From Parahoeflea alexandrii (GTDB lineage: Bacteria > Pseudomonadota > Alphaproteobacteria > Rhizobiales > Rhizobiaceae), in contig NZ_JAAAML010000001.1 in assembly GCF_024105735.1 (NCBI RefSeq), positions 248,001 through 312,000 on the forward strand: a DNA stretch of 64,000 nucleotides, written 5' to 3'. Below the pieces are notes generated by a model that made no database searches, had not been told where the DNA came from, and saw only the letters and a list, made by a program, of their open reading frames with translations. Shown one piece after another: positions 59,955 to 64,000 of the stretch. Position 1 is the first letter of the stretch, and each line of letters begins with the position of its first letter. Made by a program: the position numbers and the translations under genes.

Positions 59955-60025
59955 TTGTGTGCATCAATCTAATTTTTGATGCACACAAAAGCAAGTGTGC
60001 ATCAAGAAAAACAATGATGCACACA
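59955..60025 (-). promoter_or_regulatory. Four alternately oriented operator copies upstream of the nucleotidyltransferase gene
   Basis: TTGTGTGCATCAA (59955-59967), TTGATGCACACAA (59976-59988), GTGTGCATCAA (59995-60005) and TGATGCACACA (60015-60025) alternate in orientation, about 20 bases apart, within 90 bases of the start codon. Two dyads of the same 10-bp half site suggest cooperative binding by a dimeric or tetrameric regulator. Nothing else is recognised in 60026-60190. Confidence 0.8.
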
Positions 60026-60190
60026 CCAGCAGAGAGAGGAACCGTGAAGCGGGCTCGGCCTCGGCCGGCCGGACGGCGGAAGTTCCTGGACACGTTAGAT
60101 CGCAGGGCGTTACGACGTCTTGGAAACCCGTTAGGCTCGTGAATTCAGCACCTTGCCGTATTTTTGGGAGTAGTAAGTAAATCGAGCCGA

Positions 60191-60223
60191 GGTTCAGTGA
60201 ACCTGTCGTCCACTACGTAAACC
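60191..60223. promoter_or_regulatory. Putative integrase arm-type site inside attR
   Basis: The palindrome GGTTCAGTGAACC (60191-60203) and CACTACGTAAACC (60211-60223) repeat motifs found inside the left end. The block sits 20 bases from the 51-bp repeat. Confidence 0.55.
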
Positions 60224-60243
60224 ACGGCTAAGTGCTTGAAAGG

Positions 60244-60294
60244 ATGGTGGGCGTAACAGGGATTGAACCTGTGACCCCTACAATGTCAATGTAG
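60244..60294. repeat. attR: 51-bp direct repeat within tRNA-Val
   Basis: Identical to 21522-21572. The repeat runs from one base outside the CCA end through the anticodon arm of the tRNA gene, then the tRNA continues without matching the left copy. The recombination crossover should lie within this segment. Confidence 0.92.
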
Positions 60295-60319
60295 TGCTCT
60301 CCCGCTGAGCTATACGCCC
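60245..60319 (-). tRNA. tRNA-Val(GAC)
   Basis: On the minus strand the sequence begins GGGCGTATAGCTCAGCGGG and ends with an encoded CCA; acceptor (GGGCGTA/TACGCCC), D, anticodon (CTACATTGACATTGTAG, anticodon GAC) and T arms (CAGGTTCAATCC) all pair. It is 75 bases long and complete, with its 3' end facing the island. Confidence 0.97.
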
Positions 60320-60448
60320 ATCCGATGGGCCGCATACACCACAGAAACCCCTGCGGCGTCAATACGCAATTATCGCGTTTTTTCGGGCTGTCTGCCGAAC
60401 CGGCGCAGAGGCCCGCCGGAGGGGCGGACAATCCCGCCCGGAACGGCA

Positions 60449-60474
60449 AAACCCGGACAGACATGCCCGGGTTT
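60449..60474 (-). terminator. Terminator-like hairpin after cpdR
   Basis: AAACCCGG (60449-60456) pairs with CCGGGTTT (60467-60474); read on the minus strand the stem ends in GGGTTTT, a short T-run, 46 bases past the cpdR stop and before the tRNA gene. Confidence 0.6.
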
Positions 60475-60519
60475 CAAGACCAGTTCGCCAGCAGGGGTGT
60501 GACAGGCGGGGCTGTTTGA

Positions 60520-60885
60520 TCAGGCCGCGAGAATCATCTTGTTGACCTCGTCGACCAGGTCGCGGAGGTGGAAGGGCTTGGACAGGACCTTGGCGTCCTT
60601 GGGCGCCTTCGAGTCGGGGTTCAGCGCAACGGCGGCAAAGCCGGTGATGAACATGACCTTGAGATCCGGATCGAGCTCGGTGGCGCGGCGGGCCAGTTCG
60701 ATCCCGTCCATTTCCGGCATGACGATATCGGTCAGGAGCAGCGAGAAGGGCTCTTCGCGCAGGCGGTCATAGGCGCTGGCGCCATTGTCAAAGGAACGAA
60801 CCTCGTAACCGGCTTTTTCCAGAGCCTTGACCAGGAACCGGCGCATATCATTGTCGTCTTCCGCAAGGAGAATTTTCGGGGTCAT
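60520..60885 (-). CDS. cpdR: Single-domain response regulator CpdR
   Basis: 121 residues consisting only of a receiver domain: acidic pocket E9-D10-D11 (LLAEDDNDMRRFL), phospho-acceptor D53 (LLLTDIVMPEMDG), T81 (MFITGFAA) and K103 (LSKPFHLRDLVDEV). In alphaproteobacteria CpdR, controlled by the CckA-ChpT relay, delivers ClpXP to substrates such as CtrA and thereby governs cell-cycle progression. ATG 60885 is the family start; an extension to 60933 adds residues not found in CpdR. A core gene next to the tRNA used by the island. Confidence 0.9.
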   Translation of the reverse strand: MTPKILLAEDDNDMRRFLVKALEKAGYEVRSFDNGASAYDRLREEPFSLLLTDIVMPEMDGIELARRATELDPDLKVMFITGFAAVALNPDSKAPKDAKVLSKPFHLRDLVDEVNKMILAA

Positions 60886-61059
60886 TCTGTTTCCAAACCT
60901 GTCAGCGTGCTCTTCGAGCTCTATCTCGTCCATCTATGGAGCAGTCCAGTAAACATCAGGTGAATCGTGACGATTTTGCGATGCGTTTGTGGCGGACTGG
61001 ACAGCCGTCGGGGCAACTGGCAATGTGAACGGGGCAGTTGCAGGGGCAAAGGGACAGAT

Positions 61060-61980
61060 ATGCAGGAAGCCGACAGGCCCGCCACGGGCGGCACGCCGGA
61101 TGCGGGTTCAACAATGGTCGCTCCCTTCGAGATACATCGCCCCGTGCAGCAGACAGAACCCTTCGTGTTCAATTCTCCGCATTCAGGCCGGATCTACCCC
61201 GAACCATTCGTCCAGTCATCGCGGCTTGACCGCTTGTCGATACGGAGGTCGGAAGATCATTTCGTCGATGAGTTGTTTGCCGGGGTGGTTCAGCTGGGCG
61301 CGCCTTTGCTGGCGGCGCAATTCCCGCGCGCCTGGCTTGATGTCAATCGCGAACCCTATGAACTCGATCCGCGGATGTTCGACGGCCCGCTGCCGCCGTT
61401 TGCCAATATCGGGTCGATGCGGGTTGCCGGCGGTCTGGGAACAATTCCGCGCCTGGTGGCGGAAAACATGGATATCTACCGGGGACGGCTGAGCGTGGAA
61501 GAGGGGCTTTCGCGCATCGAGCGGGTCTACCGCCCCTATCACGCCAGCCTGCGCCGGATGATCGCGCAGACTCATGTCCAGTTCGGCAAGGCGATCCTGA
61601 TCGACTGCCATTCGATGCCGGCCAGTGTCCGTGTGGCAGGTGGCAGCCGCAGACCCGACATCATCATCGGCGACCGTTACGGGGCGAGCGCGGCACATGA
61701 CCTGTCGCGCGCCGCGGTGTCGTTCCTGTCGGGGCTCGGCTACCACGTGGTGCGCAACAAGCCCTATGCCGGTGGTTTCATCACCGAGCACTACGGGCGG
61801 CCTTCACGCGGGTTGCATGCGCTGCAGATTGAAGTGAACCGGGGGCTTTATGTTGACGAGGCAAGGCTCGAGAAAACCTCCGGCTTTGATGTGCTCAAGG
61901 CCGATTTGACAGAATTCGCCGGCCAGATGATGGACCATGTCCGAGAAGGCTTGTCGGAAGACCGGTTGGCTGCGGAGTAA
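61060..61980 (+). CDS. N-formylglutamate amidohydrolase family protein
   Basis: 306 residues from ATG 61060 (a longer frame to 60967 has no support). Family motifs: FVFNSPHSGRIYPEPF near the start, DHFVDELFAG, FPRAWLDVNREPYELDP, ILIDCHSMPAS and EHYGRPSRGLHALQIEVNRGLY, with the histidines and acidic residues that bind the zinc. It hydrolyses N-formyl-L-glutamate to formate and glutamate in histidine catabolism, or related N-formyl compounds; no hut genes are adjacent, so the role may be broader. Confidence 0.92.
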   Translation: MQEADRPATGGTPDAGSTMVAPFEIHRPVQQTEPFVFNSPHSGRIYPEPFVQSSRLDRLSIRRSEDHFVDELFAGVVQLGAPLLAAQFPRAWLDVNREPYELDPRMFDGPLPPFANIGSMRVAGGLGTIPRLVAENMDIYRGRLSVEEGLSRIERVYRPYHASLRRMIAQTHVQFGKAILIDCHSMPASVRVAGGSRRPDIIIGDRYGASAAHDLSRAAVSFLSGLGYHVVRNKPYAGGFITEHYGRPSRGLHALQIEVNRGLYVDEARLEKTSGFDVLKADLTEFAGQMMDHVREGLSEDRLAAE

Positions 61981-62035
61981 CACATGTTGCGGTCCGGGAA
62001 ATCCTCGGCTCTTGCCCGGACCGGCGAGACGGGTC

Positions 62036-62113
62036 AAAAAAAACCGCGCTTGTTGGCGCGGTGAAATCTAGGGAGGAAACGCCCAAGGAGGGCATTTACA
62101 GTCAGAGACTGTA
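62036..62113 (-). ncRNA. Small RNA resembling the alpha-r14/suhB family
   Basis: The minus strand shows a complete small-RNA unit of about 78 nt. Hairpin 1 is ACAGTC-TCT-GACTGT (62098-62112) at the 5' end. Hairpin 2 is GCCC-TCCTT-GGGC (62081-62093), whose loop offers TCCTT. A single-stranded TTCCTCCCT follows, then an intrinsic terminator: ACCGCGC-CAACAA-GCGCGGT and eight T (62036-62062). Anti-Shine-Dalgarno CU-rich loops, a 3' terminator and a position next to an inositol-phosphatase-type gene are features of alpha-r14 (Rfam suhB; NfeR1-type) trans-acting RNAs. No protein-coding gene accounts for this terminator. Confidence 0.75.
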
Positions 62114-62119
62114 TAGAAA

Positions 62120-62148
62120 AGCCTAATGCTGCAACGCACAAATGTCAA
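62120..62148 (-). promoter_or_regulatory. Promoter of the small RNA
   Basis: On the minus strand TTGACA (complement of 62143-62148) and TAGGCT (62120-62125) are 17 bases apart. Transcription would start near 62113, right before the first hairpin of the small RNA, which independently supports the 5' end. Confidence 0.65.
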
Positions 62149-62293
62149 TGGCTGGCGCCTTGTTCTTTGTGCGCGTGCGAAACAACTCATCCGAACTCCG
62201 GCCTGAACTTGCATTTCCGGTCAAGCCCGGCCAGGAGTGCCTTCAAAGCGGGCCCCTGGGCCCAGACACCCTCTGCGTTTCATGGAATATCCA

Positions 62294-63070
62294 ATGCTTC
62301 CCGACATCACTGTTTTTGACGCCATTGCCGAAGCGGCTGCTGCGGAAACGCTGCCCCGGTTTCGGATGCCGGTCGCGATCGACAACAAGCATGCGGCCGG
62401 GTTCGACCCGGTCACCGAAGCCGACAGGGCCGCCGAAAAGGCGATCCGGCAGATCATCGCCGAGAGGTTTCCCGATCACGGCATTCTCGGCGAAGAGCAT
62501 GGCGATGTCGGACTGGACCGGGACTATGTCTGGGTGATCGATCCGATCGACGGAACAAGGGCCTTCATTTCCGGACTGCCGGTCTGGGGCACACTCGTGG
62601 GTCTTTATCACAAGGGCAAGGCGGTGATGGGGATGATGGACCAGCCCTTCACCGGGGAGCGCTTCATCGCCAGGCCGGGCGAGGCGATGGTCAGGCGAAA
62701 CGGGACCACGTCCCGGCTGAGCACCCGGCAGGGTGTGGCCCTCGACCAGGCGATCATGATGACGACTTCGCCCAAGATCTTCTCCGAGGCGCATGAACCG
62801 CGCTACAAGCGGGTCGAGGACAGCGTCCGATTGGCCCGGTACGGATGCGATTGCTACGCCTATGCGATGGTGGCGTCCGGCTACATAGATCTCGTCGTCG
62901 AAGCCGATCTCAAGGCCTATGACGTTGGCGGGCTGATCCCGCTGGTCGAGGAGGCGGGCGGGGTGATGACGACCTGGAGCGGTGGTCGTCCGGAAATGGG
63001 TGGCACGATCGTGGCCAGCGGTTCCGCCGCCCTGCATGAAACGGTTCTGGACCTGCTCAACCGGAACTGA
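62294..63070 (+). CDS. hisN: Histidinol-phosphatase / inositol monophosphatase family (HisN)
   Basis: 258 residues of the IMPase fold: FDPVTEADRAAE (38-49), GEEHGD (66-71), the metal-binding DPIDGTRAFISGLPVWG (83-99) and the C-terminal metal motif LKAYDVGGLIPLVEEAGG. HisN-type members dephosphorylate histidinol phosphate in histidine synthesis; the ISGLPVWGTL-Y pattern fits HisN better than suhB, but inositol-1-phosphatase activity cannot be excluded. ATG 62294 (ML-PD start as in rhizobial homologues) is chosen; ATG 62282 is in frame. Its end overlaps the convergent hydrolase gene by 14 bases. Confidence 0.88.
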   Translation: MLPDITVFDAIAEAAAAETLPRFRMPVAIDNKHAAGFDPVTEADRAAEKAIRQIIAERFPDHGILGEEHGDVGLDRDYVWVIDPIDGTRAFISGLPVWGTLVGLYHKGKAVMGMMDQPFTGERFIARPGEAMVRRNGTTSRLSTRQGVALDQAIMMTTSPKIFSEAHEPRYKRVEDSVRLARYGCDCYAYAMVASGYIDLVVEADLKAYDVGGLIPLVEEAGGVMTTWSGGRPEMGGTIVASGSAALHETVLDLLNRN

Positions 63071-64000
63071 CGGCGGCCGGTGCGTCCGATGCCTGGTCCG
63101 GCGGGATGAAGGCATCTATGGCAGCCAGGGTCGGGATGCGGTAGCGATCGGCTTCCTGCAGCAATTCGTGACGTGCTCCATCGATCACGATTGCCCGACC
63201 GGCACGGAAGCGGTTGCCAAGGTTTTCTATGGCCTGCGGTGCAACGATGCGGTCATTGCCGGCACCGATCAGCAAGGTCGGGACCTTGATCCGGTCAAGA
63301 TGTTCGAACCTGGTGACGCGATCGATCGCGTTGAGCATCTCGCTGATCCAGCCAAGACTGGGCGGACCGAGCCTGAGTTCGGGATGGCTGGTGTAGAGCG
63401 CCCGGTTGCGTGCAAACCGTTCGATATCGGTCGTGAGCGGATTGCCGTCGAATGGTCTTGGAAAGCTGTCTCTGCCCGAACCAACCCAGCCCAACCCGAT
63501 CATGCGCATCAGCCTGGTCATCATGCGCAGGCTCCAGGTCGGCAGAGGCTGATTTGACAGCTCAATAAAGGGAGCCGTCAGGACCATGCGCTCTATCCGG
63601 TTCGACAGTTGCGGCGCCATGGAAAGTGCGACCAGCGCGCCCATGGAATGGGCGACGAGGCAGAAAGGCAGCCGTGTTTCGGGCAGCACGATGGATTCCA
63701 GAAACCCCGACAGGTCTGCTTCAAAGTCTCGGAAACGGCGCACATGCCCGCGCAGCGGATTTTTCACGAGGCGGTCGGACCGTCCCTGGCCCCGCCAGTC
63801 AAAGGTTGCGACCCACAGACCGCGGCCGGTGAAATGCCGGATGGTTTCATAGTATTTTTCGATGCACTCATTGCGTCCCTGCAGCAGAACGACCGTGCCG
63901 CGCGCGACAGGCACGTCGGACTTGAAGATGGCATAGCGCAGCCTCTTGCCGCCGGATCCTTCGAACCAGCCGGCGACGTGATTGCCAGGCAACGGGTTGC
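63057..64000 (-). CDS. Alpha/beta hydrolase, monoacylglycerol lipase/lysophospholipase type (5' end missing)
   Basis: At least 311 residues; the frame stays open to the window edge, and the only in-window start is TTG 63992, so the true N-terminus probably lies outside. Motifs of the Hydrolase_4 family: VVLLQGRNECIEKYYETIRHFTGRGL, FDWRGQGRSDR, the nucleophile elbow LVAHSMGALVAL, acid in IGAGNDRIVAP and catalytic His in IDGARHELLQE. It hydrolyses monoacyl lipids or similar esters in the cytoplasm. It is convergent with hisN with a 14-base overlap of coding ends. Confidence 0.88.
   Translation of the reverse strand, partial: NPLPGNHVAGWFEGSGGKRLRYAIFKSDVPVARGTVVLLQGRNECIEKYYETIRHFTGRGLWVATFDWRGQGRSDRLVKNPLRGHVRRFRDFEADLSGFLESIVLPETRLPFCLVAHSMGALVALSMAPQLSNRIERMVLTAPFIELSNQPLPTWSLRMMTRLMRMIGLGWVGSGRDSFPRPFDGNPLTTDIERFARNRALYTSHPELRLGPPSLGWISEMLNAIDRVTRFEHLDRIKVPTLLIGAGNDRIVAPQAIENLGNRFRAGRAIVIDGARHELLQEADRYRIPTLAAIDAFIPPDQASDAPAAVSSG

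Larger units (their letters stand above)
21522..60294. mobile_element. Genomic island integrated in tRNA-Val(GAC), about 38.7 kb
   Basis: A 51-bp perfect direct repeat (21522-21572 and 60244-60294) bounds the region. The right copy is the 3' half of an intact tRNA-Val gene; the left copy is only that 3' half. This is the classical product of tyrosine-integrase insertion into a tRNA 3' end with the gene restored. The island carries an integrase and excisionase-like gene, an HUH replication-like gene, several defence systems and many genes without recognisable function, while both flanks are core-like genes. No type IV secretion or relaxase genes were seen. The integrase lies about 11 kb from the left end and 27 kb from the tRNA, unlike simple islands, so it is probably composite. 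Confidence 0.88.

Noticed and set aside
62036-62062. Plus-strand terminator of the amidohydrolase gene
   Set aside because: The T-run lies on the minus-strand side of the stem, and a promoter and hairpins upstream on the minus strand fit a small RNA instead.

Overview
The window is high-GC alphaproteobacterial DNA. The clearest markers point to Rhizobiales: CpdR next to tRNA-Val, an N-formylglutamate amidohydrolase and a HisN-type phosphatase flanking an alpha-r14/suhB-like small RNA, and a dipeptide-type ABC/hydantoinase operon. Genus cannot be fixed from the sequence alone; a Rhizobiaceae or Hoeflea-like host is an inference.

Layout. (1) 1-7.9 kb: 3' end of a giant VCBS/RTX type I-secreted surface protein, open at the window edge, with six exact-length 162-bp internal repeats. 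(2) 8.5-21.4 kb: one plus-strand catabolic operon. An XRE-cupin regulator, whose promoter lies between two matching operator sites, is followed by a five-gene peptide/nickel-type ABC importer, a GAF protein, a hydantoinase/oxoprolinase A subunit, two B-subunit paralogues and an M24 peptidase between them. The genes mostly overlap by 1-4 bases. (3) 21.5-60.3 kb: a 38.7-kb genomic island inserted in the 3' end of tRNA-Val(GAC). A 51-bp perfect copy of the tRNA 3' end marks the left end (21522-21572) and the intact tRNA marks the right end (60245-60319). Shared putative arm-type sites lie just inside both ends. (4) 60.4-64 kb: core genes cpdR, N-formylglutamate amidohydrolase, a small RNA, hisN and an alpha/beta hydrolase.

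The island is mostly defence and accessory cargo. Its left part is a five-gene minus-strand operon with overlapping genes: a UPF1/DNA2-like helicase with a C-terminal DUF559/Vsr-like nuclease, a membrane-anchored coiled-coil protein, a membrane-anchored coiled-coil McrB-like AAA+ protein, a DUF2357 (McrC-like) protein and an Hsp70-like protein. This resembles the McrBC-related 'CoCoNuT' family of predicted RNA/DNA-targeting defence systems, but the separate membrane coiled-coil protein looks unusual. Next come an excisionase-like protein and tyrosine integrase with overlapping frames, three small unknown genes, an EEP-family phosphohydrolase, a NYN-LOTUS protein, a two-TM protein, a HEPN/zinc-ribbon protein divergent from a complete type I restriction-modification locus (hsdM-hsdS-hsdR), and a YgjP-type metallopeptidase.

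The right part of the island holds an uncharacterised six-gene envelope locus (one membrane protein, five exported proteins including a 1,616-residue protein, an SH3 protein and a DUF4424 protein). Beyond it lie an HUH-type replication-like protein, an Xre-led small operon, and a GSU2403-type nucleotidyltransferase gene with four alternately oriented operator copies upstream. No conjugation genes were seen, so the element looks like a non-conjugative integrative defence island.
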